Assembly (NCBI GenBank): GCA_051657745.1
Contig: JBOFLG010000029.1
Location: 1-32,433 of the forward strand
Length of the DNA: 32,433 bases
Direction of reading: 5' to 3'
Origin: JBOFLG01 sp051657745
GTDB lineage: Bacteria > Actinomycetota > Actinomycetes > Actinomycetales > Dermatophilaceae
This document shows positions 1 through 6,646 of this stretch, in pieces (the stretch's first letter is position 1; each line of letters begins with the position of its first letter). The notes below the pieces were generated by a model. The model ran no database searches. It saw only the letters and a list, made by a program, of their open reading frames with translations, and was not told where the DNA came from. Both the position numbers and the translations under genes were made by a program.

Positions 1-263
1 CCGCTGAACAGCAGCGCCGAGAGGGCCTGGGTCTGCCAGATGTCGAGACCGCTCGCCACCGACAACGCTCCGAACGAGAGCCCGTACGCGCCAGTGGCGG
101 CACCGACTGACAGGGACTGGCGGGTGACCTCGCGGCGGCGGACCGGGTCGGCCTGGTCCGCCGGTGGCGCGGTCTGGTCGTGGGGTGCGGGCGCTCGGTC
201 GTGGTGACTGGCTGCGCCGTCGTCGGGTCCGCACTGATCGGCAGGACTCGGGCCGCGACTCAC
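1..263 (-). CDS. AzlC-family permease, N-terminal part (runs off left edge)
   Basis: This is the 5' part of a minus-strand gene that continues beyond the left edge; 87 codons are visible. The translation has a hydrophilic His/Pro-rich leader of about 45 residues, then GAYGLSFGALSVASGLDIWQ followed by TQALSALLFSG. This matches the start of AzlC proteins, the large membrane subunit of AzlCD-type branched-chain amino acid exporters, whose first helices carry the pattern G.SFG.L....GL..WQ....S...F.G. The GTG start at 263-261 overlaps the TGA of the upstream acetyltransferase (GTGA), so the two are probably translationally coupled. Seen: frame, motif and overlap. Inferred: export of branched-chain or similar amino acids. 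The small AzlD partner would be expected to the left, outside the window. Confidence 0.8.
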   Translation of the reverse strand, partial: MSRGPSPADQCGPDDGAASHHDRAPAPHDQTAPPADQADPVRRREVTRQSLSVGAATGAYGLSFGALSVASGLDIWQTQALSALLFS

Positions 264-868
264 GGCGGCGGGTCGATGATCCGGGCGGTGAGCCGCACCT
301 CGCGCACCGTGGCGCCGTCCGCCGCCACGACTCGGTCGCGGTAGGCGGCATCCGGGGCCAGGCCCGAGGAGCCGAGGAAGGCGCGGCCGGTCTCGTCGTC
401 GGTGGGCAGCCAGGCGGCCACCACCTCGGCACCCGCCTCGCGCAGCACGTCGACCGCGGCATTGAGCAGCCGTGACCCGTGGCCCTGGCGGCGGGCGTCG
501 GGATGGACCGCGAGCAGGGTCACCTCGCCCTGGGTGGGCCCGGCGTCGGGGTCCTGCGACGGCCCGACCGCGACCGCGCCCACCACCTGGTGGCCCGCGC
601 ACGCCACGAGGAGGCGGTGCACCCCGGCCGGGGGAGCGGCCAGGCTGTCCCGCCACACTCGGGCGAACGCCTCCGGCTGGAAGGCGGCGAGTACGTCATC
701 CGGGACCCGGCCGGCATACGCATCCCGGAACACCACCGCCTGCACCAGCCCGACCGCGGGGGCGTCGCTCGGCCGCGCGGTGCGCACGCTGGCGTCGGCT
801 GCCGGGCCGGGAGCGTGGTCATGGGAGTGGTCGTCGGAGTGGTCGTGGGCGGGCACGGTCGCGACCAT
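260..868 (-). CDS. GNAT family N-acetyltransferase with His-rich N-terminus
   Basis: A 202-residue protein whose residues about 27-198 form a GNAT fold. The acetyl-CoA pyrophosphate loop is visible as RRQGHG at residues 126-131, preceded by a beta-4 strand (GEVTLLAVHPD) and followed by a helix. GNAT enzymes transfer an acetyl group from acetyl-CoA to an amine; nothing here identifies the substrate. The first 20 residues are unusual: the stretch HDHSDDHSHDH is a His/Asp cluster that could bind metal ions or be a disordered tail. ATG 868-866 was chosen because upstream in-frame sequence is low-complexity shadow of the neighbouring gene. The stop overlaps the azlC start, suggesting a two-gene operon in which the acetyltransferase may modify the exported compound (inference). 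Confidence 0.8.
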   Translation of the reverse strand: MVATVPAHDHSDDHSHDHAPGPAADASVRTARPSDAPAVGLVQAVVFRDAYAGRVPDDVLAAFQPEAFARVWRDSLAAPPAGVHRLLVACAGHQVVGAVAVGPSQDPDAGPTQGEVTLLAVHPDARRQGHGSRLLNAAVDVLREAGAEVVAAWLPTDDETGRAFLGSSGLAPDAAYRDRVVAADGATVREVRLTARIIDPPP

Positions 869-1009
869 ACCGAGCCGGCGGGACGCGGGCCGGCAGGGAG
901 CCGGGTCGGTGGGCGCGGATGCCGGCTCGCCGAGCGCCGTCGGTGAACCTGCGCCGGTGCTCTGTCGAAGGTGGGGTGCCTGCGCCGGGCGGGCGGGCCG
1001 CCACGCACC

Positions 1010-1015
1010 TACAGT
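1010..1015 (+). promoter_or_regulatory. Predicted -10 element of the SMP-30-like gene
   Basis: TACAGT ends 8 nt before the ATG at 1023 and no Shine-Dalgarno sequence lies between. This fits a leaderless or nearly leaderless transcript, as seen at eight other genes in the window. Confidence 0.5.
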
Positions 1016-1022
1016 CAGCGCC

Positions 1023-1949
1023 ATGCCCCTGCCGCTCCACGTGGTGCCAGTGCCGGGGCATGGCGCCGAGGACGTCCTCGTCGGCGCCGACGGCCGGGTC
1101 TGGACCGGCACGGTGGACGGCGCGATCCATGTATACGACCCGGCGTCCGACGCCGTTCGCACGGTCGCCGCGACCGGCGGGCGCCCACTGGGTCTGGAGT
1201 GGCTCCCCGATGGTCGCCTGCTGATCTGCGACGCGCACCGCGGGCTGCTGGCTCTGGACCTGACCACCACCGCGATCGAGACCCTTGCCAGCGAGGACGA
1301 CGGGGTGCCGTTTCTGGTCACCAACAACGCGGCGGTGCAGGCTGACGGCACGATCTGGTTCAGCGACGCCAGCCGGGTATGGGGTGTCGAGGACTGGCAG
1401 AGCGACCTCATCCAGCACACCTGTACCGGCCGGCTGCTGCGCCGCAGCACCGACGGCGCGGTCGAGCCGGTGCTTGACGGTCTTGCCTTCGCCAACGGCG
1501 TCGCCCTTACCAGCGGTGAGGATGCCGTACTCGTCGCCGAGACCGGTGCCTGCCGGATCCGCCGACTCGCGCTCATCGGTGGCCGGCTCGGCCCGGCCAC
1601 CATGTGGGTCGACGACCTTCCCGGGCACCCGGACAACATCTCGCGGGGGTCCGACGGCCTGATCTGGGTGACCATCAGCGCCCCTGCCGACGCCGCGCTC
1701 CGGGTGCTCCGGAGCAGCCCCCGAGCGGTGCGCACACTGGCTCGCCGGCTCCCTCAATGGATGACGCCCGCCCCGCCTCGTACGGCCCGGGTGCTCGCCC
1801 TGGATGACGAGGCGCGGGTGGTCCATGACCTCGACTTCGACGCCACGCACTGGCACGTCGCGACGGGTGTGCGGGAGCATCACGGCCGGGTCTGGCTCGG
1901 CAGTCTGCTCGAGTCCGCGATCGCCGTCGGCGACGTGCCGCGACACTGA
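1023..1949 (+). CDS. SMP-30/gluconolactonase/strictosidine-synthase-like beta-propeller protein
   Basis: A 308-residue protein built from repeated blades. Visible family patterns are a first-blade DGRVWTGTVDG near residue 25, LGLEWLPDGRLLICDA at about 60, NNAAVQADGTIWFSD at about 100, FANGVAL near 155 and LPGHPDNIS near 200, all as in six-bladed SMP-30/strictosidine-synthase-like propellers. Known members are metal-dependent lactonases or related hydrolases; the exact substrate cannot be told. There is no signal peptide, so it is probably cytoplasmic. The ATG at 1023 is preceded by a TACAGT -10 hexamer at leaderless spacing, so the long upstream in-frame extension is rejected. It is divergent from the acetyltransferase and convergent with dfrA, with a strong hairpin after its stop. 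Confidence 0.8.
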   Translation: MPLPLHVVPVPGHGAEDVLVGADGRVWTGTVDGAIHVYDPASDAVRTVAATGGRPLGLEWLPDGRLLICDAHRGLLALDLTTTAIETLASEDDGVPFLVTNNAAVQADGTIWFSDASRVWGVEDWQSDLIQHTCTGRLLRRSTDGAVEPVLDGLAFANGVALTSGEDAVLVAETGACRIRRLALIGGRLGPATMWVDDLPGHPDNISRGSDGLIWVTISAPADAALRVLRSSPRAVRTLARRLPQWMTPAPPRTARVLALDDEARVVHDLDFDATHWHVATGVREHHGRVWLGSLLESAIAVGDVPRH

Positions 1950-1997
1950 GCGAGCCGACGCTCCGCAGAATCTGTGCCCCCACCGAGTCCGTACCCA

Positions 1998-2029
1998 CAC
2001 GAAACCGGTGTCATCGCACCGGTTTCGTG
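1998..2029. terminator. 13-bp perfect hairpin between convergent genes
   Basis: The arms 1998-2010 and 2017-2029 are exact inverted repeats (CACGAAACCGGTG) around a 6-nt loop, TCATCG. It lies 48 nt after the SMP-30-like stop and covers the end of dfrA, whose stop codon (2013-2011) is in the loop. There is no U-tract on either strand, so termination is inferred from stem strength and position between convergent genes. Confidence 0.65.
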
Positions 2030-2526
2030 CCGTCGCCGGGCCCCGAGCCCGCCCGCGGCCCTACGCGCTCGTAGGTTACCCAGGCGAGCCCGTCGCGCGG
2101 CTCGCGCGCAGTCTCGTGCCAGGTCGCCGGGTCGATCTCGGGGAACCGCACATCTCCGTCCGGCTGCAGGTCGACCTCGGTGATGAGCAGACGGTGCGCG
2201 ACCGGCATGGCCTCCGCGTACACCTCGCCACCCCCGGCGACGAACACCTCGTCAGCCGGCTCGGCCAGCGTGAGCGCGTCGGTGAGCGAGTGCGCGGTCT
2301 CGACGCCGCAGTGGCTCCAGGTGGGCTGCCGGGTGATCACGATGCAGCGCCGCCCGGGCAGCACCCGCCCGATCGAGTCGAACGTGCGCCGCCCCATCAC
2401 GAGCGGGTGACCCATCGTCATCCGCTTGAAGTAGGCGAAGTCCTCGGGAAGGTGCCACGGCATCGCGTCGCCGGCGCCGATGACTCTGTTGCGGGCGACT
2501 GCGGCGATCAGGGTGATCCGCGTCAT
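2011..2526 (-). CDS. dfrA: Dihydrofolate reductase
   Basis: A 171-residue enzyme that reduces dihydrofolate to tetrahydrofolate with NADPH, regenerating the folate oxidised by thymidylate synthase. Visible family features are NRVIG at residues 13-17, MPWHLPEDF at 22-30 with Asp29 matching the catalytic Asp27 of the Escherichia coli enzyme, the NADPH-binding GRRTFDSIGR region, and FVAGGGEVY near residue 100. Length fits the family (about 160-170). ATG 2526 is chosen because MTRITLIAAV aligns with the usual N-terminus; a GTG at 2547 overlapping the thyA stop would add seven residues and cannot be excluded. It lies 17 nt after thyA on the same strand, and the two act in one cycle. The last codons form part of a terminator-like hairpin. 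Confidence 0.95.
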   Translation of the reverse strand: MTRITLIAAVARNRVIGAGDAMPWHLPEDFAYFKRMTMGHPLVMGRRTFDSIGRVLPGRRCIVITRQPTWSHCGVETAHSLTDALTLAEPADEVFVAGGGEVYAEAMPVAHRLLITEVDLQPDGDVRFPEIDPATWHETAREPRDGLAWVTYERVGPRAGSGPGDGTKPVR

Positions 2527-2543
2527 CGAGGAACAGCCCTGTC

Positions 2544-3353
2544 TCACACCGCGATCGGGGCCGAGATCGACGGGTGGCTCTGGTAGTCGACCAGCTCGAT
2601 GTCGGTGAGGTCGTACTCATCGAGCGACCCGCGCCGGGCCAACTGCAGGGTCGGGAGCGGCAGCGGTACGCGGGTGAGCTGCAGCCGGGCCTGCTCGAGG
2701 TGGTTCGAGTAGAGGTGCGCGTCGCCGAGGGTGTGCACGAAGTGCCCCGGCCGGAGGTCGCACTGCTGGGCCACCATCGTGGTGAGCAGCGCATACGAGG
2801 CGATGTTGAACGGCACGCCGAGGAAGATGTCGGCACTGCGCTGGTACAGCTGGCAGTCGAGGTACGCCGGGCCGGCGTCATCTGCGGGCCGGACGTAGAA
2901 CTGGAACAGCGCATGGCACGGCGGGAGCGCCATCTCGTCGACGTCGGCGACGTTCCACGCCGAGACGACGTGCCGGCGGCTGTCCGGGTTGGTGCGGATC
3001 GCCTCGACCACCCGGGCGATCTGGTCGACCTGCCGCCCGTCGGGGGTCGGCCAGGAACGCCACTGGTGTCCGTAGACCGGGCCGAGGTCGCCGTTCTCGT
3101 CGGCCCAGTCGTCCCAGATCGACACGCCACGCTCTTGGAGCCAGCGCACGTTGGTGTCGCCGCGCAGGAACCACAGCAGCTCACCGATGATCGAGCGCAG
3201 GTGCAGCCGCTTCGTGGTGAGTACGGGGAAGCCGTCGGTGAGGTCGAAGCGCATCTGGTAGCCGAACACGCTCCGCGTCCCGGTGCCGGTGCGGTCGGAC
3301 TTCTCGACCCCGGTGGTCAGCACGTGGTCGAGCAGGTCGAGGTACTGGCGCAC
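2544..3353 (-). CDS. thyA: Thymidylate synthase (ThyA type)
   Basis: A 269-residue folate-dependent thymidylate synthase that methylates dUMP to dTMP with methylenetetrahydrofolate, producing dihydrofolate for the adjacent dfrA. The catalytic loop LPPCHALFQFYV places the nucleophile at Cys146, the same number as in Escherichia coli. Other family blocks are RTGTGTRSVFG (21-31), HLRSIIGELLWFL (51-63), RRHVVSAWNVAD (126-137), and a dUMP-binding QRSADIFLGVPFNIASYA block. The GTG at 3353 gives the standard start (V/M-RQYLDLL) and is supported by a TACGCT hexamer ending 7 nt upstream, the leaderless spacing. The presence of thyA plus dfrA means the classic, not the ThyX, route of dTMP synthesis. 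Confidence 0.97.
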   Translation of the reverse strand: MRQYLDLLDHVLTTGVEKSDRTGTGTRSVFGYQMRFDLTDGFPVLTTKRLHLRSIIGELLWFLRGDTNVRWLQERGVSIWDDWADENGDLGPVYGHQWRSWPTPDGRQVDQIARVVEAIRTNPDSRRHVVSAWNVADVDEMALPPCHALFQFYVRPADDAGPAYLDCQLYQRSADIFLGVPFNIASYALLTTMVAQQCDLRPGHFVHTLGDAHLYSNHLEQARLQLTRVPLPLPTLQLARRGSLDEYDLTDIELVDYQSHPSISAPIAV

Positions 3354-3359
3354 TGGCCC

Positions 3360-3365
3360 AGCGTA
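3360..3365 (-). promoter_or_regulatory. Predicted -10 element of thyA
   Basis: On the minus strand this reads TACGCT, identical to the dapA -10 on the other side of the divergent region, and ends 7 nt before the thyA GTG. No Shine-Dalgarno sequence is visible, so a leaderless transcript starting at the GTG is predicted. Confidence 0.6.
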
Positions 3366-3386
3366 CGGCCGACCCGCCAGTCCACC

Positions 3387-3456
3387 GCCGGCCACCCACC
3401 CCATGGCCGGCCACCCCGCGGCACAGCACGATGCGCCGGCCACCCACCCCATGGCC
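3387..3456. repeat. 22-bp direct repeat in the thyA-dapA divergent region
   Basis: The 22-mer GCCGGCCACCCACCCCATGG plus CC occurs at 3387-3408 and again exactly at 3435-3456, a 48-nt period. A shortened copy (GGCCGGCCACCCC) lies between them at about 3405-3417. The second copy runs into the left arm of the inverted repeat at 3453. Function unknown; it lies between the two divergent -10 elements, so a regulatory role is possible. Confidence 0.8.
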
Positions 3457-3519
3457 TCCTCACCCACCCCCACGGCACGGTGCGACGAGCGGTGCGGGCC
3501 GACGGTGGGTGAGGAGGCC
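3453..3519. repeat. 67-nt element with perfect 16-bp terminal inverted repeats
   Basis: GGCCTCCTCACCCACC at 3453-3468 is the exact inverted match of 3504-3519, with a 35-nt interior that contains CGGTGCG twice. The trinucleotide CAT flanks both ends (3450-3452 and 3520-3522). It lies just upstream of the dapA -10 element. It could be an operator, a cruciform, or a small non-autonomous palindromic element; being upstream of both divergent genes, it is not a terminator. Confidence 0.75.
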
Positions 3520-3532
3520 CATTCTGGGCCAC

Positions 3533-3538
3533 TACGCT
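3533..3538 (+). promoter_or_regulatory. Predicted -10 element of dapA-rnj
   Basis: TACGCT ends 7 nt before the dapA ATG, so transcription would start at the A of the start codon. No ribosome binding site is seen. Confidence 0.6.
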
Positions 3539-3544
3539 GACCCG

Positions 3545-4441
3545 ATGACGTCTTCTCCCTTTGGCCGGGTGCTCACCGCGATGGTGACCCCGATGGCGGA
3601 CAGCGGCGCGATCGATGACACCGGCGCCGAGTCCGTCGTCGACCACCTGCTCGGCTCCGGTCATGACGGCATCGTCGTCAACGGCACCACCGGTGAGGCG
3701 CCTACCCTGACCGACGACGAGAGCATCGAGATGGTGCGCCTGGTCGCGAAGCGGGTCGCTGGCCGGGCCCGGCTGGTGGCCGGGGTTGGTTCCAATGACA
3801 CCCGGCACGCCGTCGAGATGGCCGGCCGGGCGGCGGATGCCGGCGCGGACGCCTTGCTGCTCGTCTCGCCGTACTACAACAAGCCCACCCAGGCCGGTCT
3901 GATCGCGCACACCCGAGCCGTGGCCGACGCCACCGACCTGCCGGTGATGCTCTACGACATCCCGCACCGCACCGGCATCCCGTTCACCACCGAGACGCTG
4001 GTGACGCTCGCCGAACACCCGACTATCCGCGCGGTCAAGGACGCCAAAGGCGACCTGTGGGCGAGCACCCGGGTGATGGCCGAGACCGACCTGTTGTGGT
4101 TCTCCGGCGACGATGCGATGAACCTTCCGTTGCTCGCGCTCGGCGCGACCGGCGTGGTGAGTGTGGTCGGTCATGTCGCCGGACGCGAGTACGCGGCCAT
4201 GGTGCAGGCCGTGGATGCCGGTGACCTCGCCGAGGCGCGCCGGCTGCATACCCTGCTGGTCCCGGTGGTCGATGCGGTGATGAACACCTCGCAGGGCGCG
4301 ATCATGGCCAAGGCCGCGCTTGCTGAGCTCGGTGTCATCGGGTCGGCCGCGGTGCGGCTCCCACTTGTCGAGAGCCCACCGGAGCACCTCGAGAAACTGC
4401 GCGCCGCACTCGCCACGCTCGCGGCCGTGCACGTCCGATGA
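3545..4441 (+). CDS. dapA: 4-hydroxy-tetrahydrodipicolinate synthase
   Basis: A 298-residue class I aldolase-type enzyme that condenses pyruvate with aspartate semialdehyde, the first committed step to diaminopimelate and lysine. Seen: the GTTGE phosphate/pyruvate motif at residues 47-51, SPYYNKP at 109-115, Tyr137 in the YDIPHRTG block, and the Schiff-base lysine Lys165 in AVKDAKGD. Length matches the family (about 290-300). The ATG at 3545 follows a TACGCT -10 hexamer at exact leaderless spacing, so the longer upstream frame is rejected. Its stop overlaps the rnj start (ATGA at 4438-4441), a pairing found in many actinobacteria, so both are made from one mRNA. Confidence 0.97.
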   Translation: MTSSPFGRVLTAMVTPMADSGAIDDTGAESVVDHLLGSGHDGIVVNGTTGEAPTLTDDESIEMVRLVAKRVAGRARLVAGVGSNDTRHAVEMAGRAADAGADALLLVSPYYNKPTQAGLIAHTRAVADATDLPVMLYDIPHRTGIPFTTETLVTLAEHPTIRAVKDAKGDLWASTRVMAETDLLWFSGDDAMNLPLLALGATGVVSVVGHVAGREYAAMVQAVDAGDLAEARRLHTLLVPVVDAVMNTSQGAIMAKAALAELGVIGSAAVRLPLVESPPEHLEKLRAALATLAAVHVR

Positions 4442-6123
4442 GCCTGCACCACCCTGAGCTCACCCCGCCCGGGCCGCTCGCTGCGGGAGCGCTGCGGGTG
4501 ATACCGCTCGGCGGGCTCGGCGAGGTGGGCCGCAATATGGCGGTCATCGAGCACGCCGGCCAGTTGCTGGTGATCGACTGCGGCGTGCTGTTCCCCGACG
4601 ACCACCACCCCGGCATCGACCTGATTCTGCCCGACATGGCGCCGATCGCCGACCGGCTCGACGACATCCAGGCCATCGTGCTGACCCATGGGCACGAGGA
4701 CCACATCGGCGGGGTTCCGTACCTGCTGCGGATGAAGCCGGACATCCCGCTGGTGGGCTCGACGTTGACCCTGGCACTGGTCGAGGCCAAGCTCAAGGAG
4801 CACCGCATCACGCCCTACACGCTCGGGGTGCGCGAGGGCGACCGCGAAAAGCTCGGAGTGTTCGACTGCGAGTTCGTCGCGGTCAACCACTCCATCCCGG
4901 ACGCGCTCGCGGTCTGCGTGCGCACTCCCGGCGGCACGTTGCTGCACACCGGCGACTTCAAGATGGACCAGCTGCCGCTCGACGGCCGGCTCACCGACCT
5001 GCGCGCGTTCGCGCGGTTGGGGGAGGAAGGGGTGGACCTCTTCCTCACCGACTCCACCAATGCCGAGGTGCCGGGCTTCACCACCACCGAGCGCGAGATC
5101 GCTCCGGCCATCGACAAGGTCTTCCGCGACGCCCGCCGGCGGATCATCGTCGCGTGCTTCTCCTCGCATATCCACCGGGTGCAGCAGGTGCTCGACGCCG
5201 CCGAGAAGGCCGGCCGCAAGGTTGCGATGATCGGCCGGTCGATGGTGCGCAACATGGGCATCGCCGCCGAGCTCGGCTACCTGCATGTGCCCGACAAGGT
5301 CTTGGTCGACGTCAAGGAGCTCGACCGGCTGCCGGATTCGCGAGTCGTGCTCATCTGCACCGGGTCCCAGGGGGAGCCGATGGCGGCGCTGTCGCGGATG
5401 GCGAACCGCGACCACCGCATCGAGGTGGGCGACGGCGACACGGTGCTGATGGCGTCATCCCTGATCCCCGGCAACGAGAACGCGGTGTACCGGGTGATCA
5501 ACGGGTTGATGCGGCTCGGCGCGAATGTCGTGCACAAAGGCAACGCGCGGGTGCACGTATCGGGCCATGCCAGTGCCGGTGAGTTGCTCTACTGCTACAA
5601 CATCGTGCGGCCCCGCAACGTCATGCCGGTGCACGGCGAGTGGCGGCACCTCGTGGCCAACGCCGAGCTGGCCGTGGCCACCGGGGTGCCGCGACGCAAC
5701 GTGGTCGTCGTCGAGGACGGCGTCGTCGTCGACCTGGTCGACGGCGTGGCCCGGGTGGCCGGTGCGGTGCCGTGCGGGTACGTCTACGTGGACGGCTCGT
5801 CAGTCGGTGAGGCCGACGAGGCGCTGCTCAAGGACCGCGCCATCCTGCGTGACGAGGGCTTCATCTCGGTGACCGTCGTGGTCGACTCGATGACCGGCAA
5901 GGTGATCGCGGGCCCCGAGATCACCGCGCGCGGCTTCGTCGAGGACGAGGCCGTGTTCGACGAGATCATTCCGCACGTGACGCAGGCGCTGGATGCCGCC
6001 ACCTCCACCGGCAACACCGACCCGTACCAGCTCCAGCAGGTCGTGCGCCGCACGGTCGGCGGGTGGGTCGGCCGCAAGATCCGGCGCCGCCCGATGATCA
6101 TCCCCGTCGTCGTCGAGGCCTGA
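4438..6123 (+). CDS. rnj: Ribonuclease J
   Basis: A 561-residue metallo-beta-lactamase/beta-CASP nuclease that matures and degrades RNA as both a 5'-to-3' exonuclease and an endonuclease. The zinc-binding motif HGHEDH is at residues 84-89, followed by the third metal site near His151 (NHSIPD) and Asp173 (HTGDFKMD). The DSTNAEVPG block and the beta-CASP motif VHVSGHASAGEL follow, then a C-terminal domain of about 100 residues as in full-length RNase J (typically 550-560). The start overlaps the dapA stop by four nucleotides, so it is translationally coupled. A GC-rich hairpin immediately follows the stop. Confidence 0.96.
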   Translation: MSLHHPELTPPGPLAAGALRVIPLGGLGEVGRNMAVIEHAGQLLVIDCGVLFPDDHHPGIDLILPDMAPIADRLDDIQAIVLTHGHEDHIGGVPYLLRMKPDIPLVGSTLTLALVEAKLKEHRITPYTLGVREGDREKLGVFDCEFVAVNHSIPDALAVCVRTPGGTLLHTGDFKMDQLPLDGRLTDLRAFARLGEEGVDLFLTDSTNAEVPGFTTTEREIAPAIDKVFRDARRRIIVACFSSHIHRVQQVLDAAEKAGRKVAMIGRSMVRNMGIAAELGYLHVPDKVLVDVKELDRLPDSRVVLICTGSQGEPMAALSRMANRDHRIEVGDGDTVLMASSLIPGNENAVYRVINGLMRLGANVVHKGNARVHVSGHASAGELLYCYNIVRPRNVMPVHGEWRHLVANAELAVATGVPRRNVVVVEDGVVVDLVDGVARVAGAVPCGYVYVDGSSVGEADEALLKDRAILRDEGFISVTVVVDSMTGKVIAGPEITARGFVEDEAVFDEIIPHVTQALDAATSTGNTDPYQLQQVVRRTVGGWVGRKIRRRPMIIPVVVEA

Positions 6124-6125
6124 CC

Positions 6126-6149
6126 GGTCCGCGCGGCCGCCGCGCGACC
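6126..6149 (+). terminator. Terminator-like hairpin after rnj
   Basis: Three nucleotides after the rnj TGA, 6130-6136 pairs perfectly with 6140-6146 around a CCG loop, and the stem extends by three pairs (6126-6128 with 6147-6149) past a single bulged C. No U-tract follows. Confidence 0.55.
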
Positions 6150-6235
6150 GCATCCCGGCCGCCACGACGGCGAAGATGAAGAAGCCCTCATGTGGTTTTC
6201 ACCGCTGACTCATCGCGGTCCGCCACGATCCTGGT

Positions 6236-6646
6236 GTGTTGATCCGCCGCCTCCTCGTCCTCGGTGCAATTCTCGCAATCCCGGTGGGGCTCGCAGTGGG
6301 TGGCCAGATACTCACCGCCGGCACTGATGCCCCCGCGGTATCGACTTCCCACCTGATCGTCGAGGTCCGGCCTACGTCCACCTCCACGTCTGCCCCGGCT
6401 TCGACCGGACGTACGCTGCTGCCCGCGCCGCTGCGCACGGTCGTCCCGGGGGCCACGCCGGCGTCGGCCCCCGTGCCGACGCCGCGTCCGGCACCACGCC
6501 TCACGCTGCCGCCGGCGCCCGGGTCGGCCCCACCGCTGGTCGTCCGGTCGACGCCAGCACCCGAGCCGCCTCCGGCCGCGCCGCCCGTGGAAGAGCCGGC
6601 GCCCCTCGTGGGGGATGACGCAGACACCGGAGATAGCGATGACTGA
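6236..6646 (+). CDS. Small secreted or membrane-anchored Pro-rich protein
   Basis: A 136-residue protein of unknown function. Residues 1-28 (MLIRRLLVLGAILAIPVGLA then VGGQILTA) form a signal peptide or membrane anchor. The rest is low-complexity, rich in Pro, Ala, Thr and Ser, ending in an acidic tail (DDADTGDSDD), so it is probably extended and extracytoplasmic. No lipobox Cys or LPXTG anchor is present. The GTG start is followed by the basic Arg-Arg of a signal peptide; a CACGAT at 6224-6229 is a weak -10 candidate. Its end overlaps the histidine kinase start by 8 nt, so it is the first gene of the kinase/regulator/permease/glycerate-kinase unit. A role as accessory to the sensor is inference; a non-coding leader is the alternative. 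Confidence 0.6.
   Translation: MLIRRLLVLGAILAIPVGLAVGGQILTAGTDAPAVSTSHLIVEVRPTSTSTSAPASTGRTLLPAPLRTVVPGATPASAPVPTPRPAPRLTLPPAPGSAPPLVVRSTPAPEPPPAAPPVEEPAPLVGDDADTGDSDD

Noticed and set aside
402..1022. Long N-terminal extension of the SMP-30-like gene
   Set aside because: It would be antisense to the GNAT gene, and the ATG at 1023 has a -10 element at the proper place.
819..2000. 393-codon minus-strand frame over the SMP-30-like gene
   Set aside because: The plus strand carries a clear propeller protein with its own -10 hexamer, while the minus frame shows no recognisable motif.
3453..3519. rho-independent terminator
   Set aside because: It lies upstream of both divergent genes, has a 35-nt interior and no U-tract.
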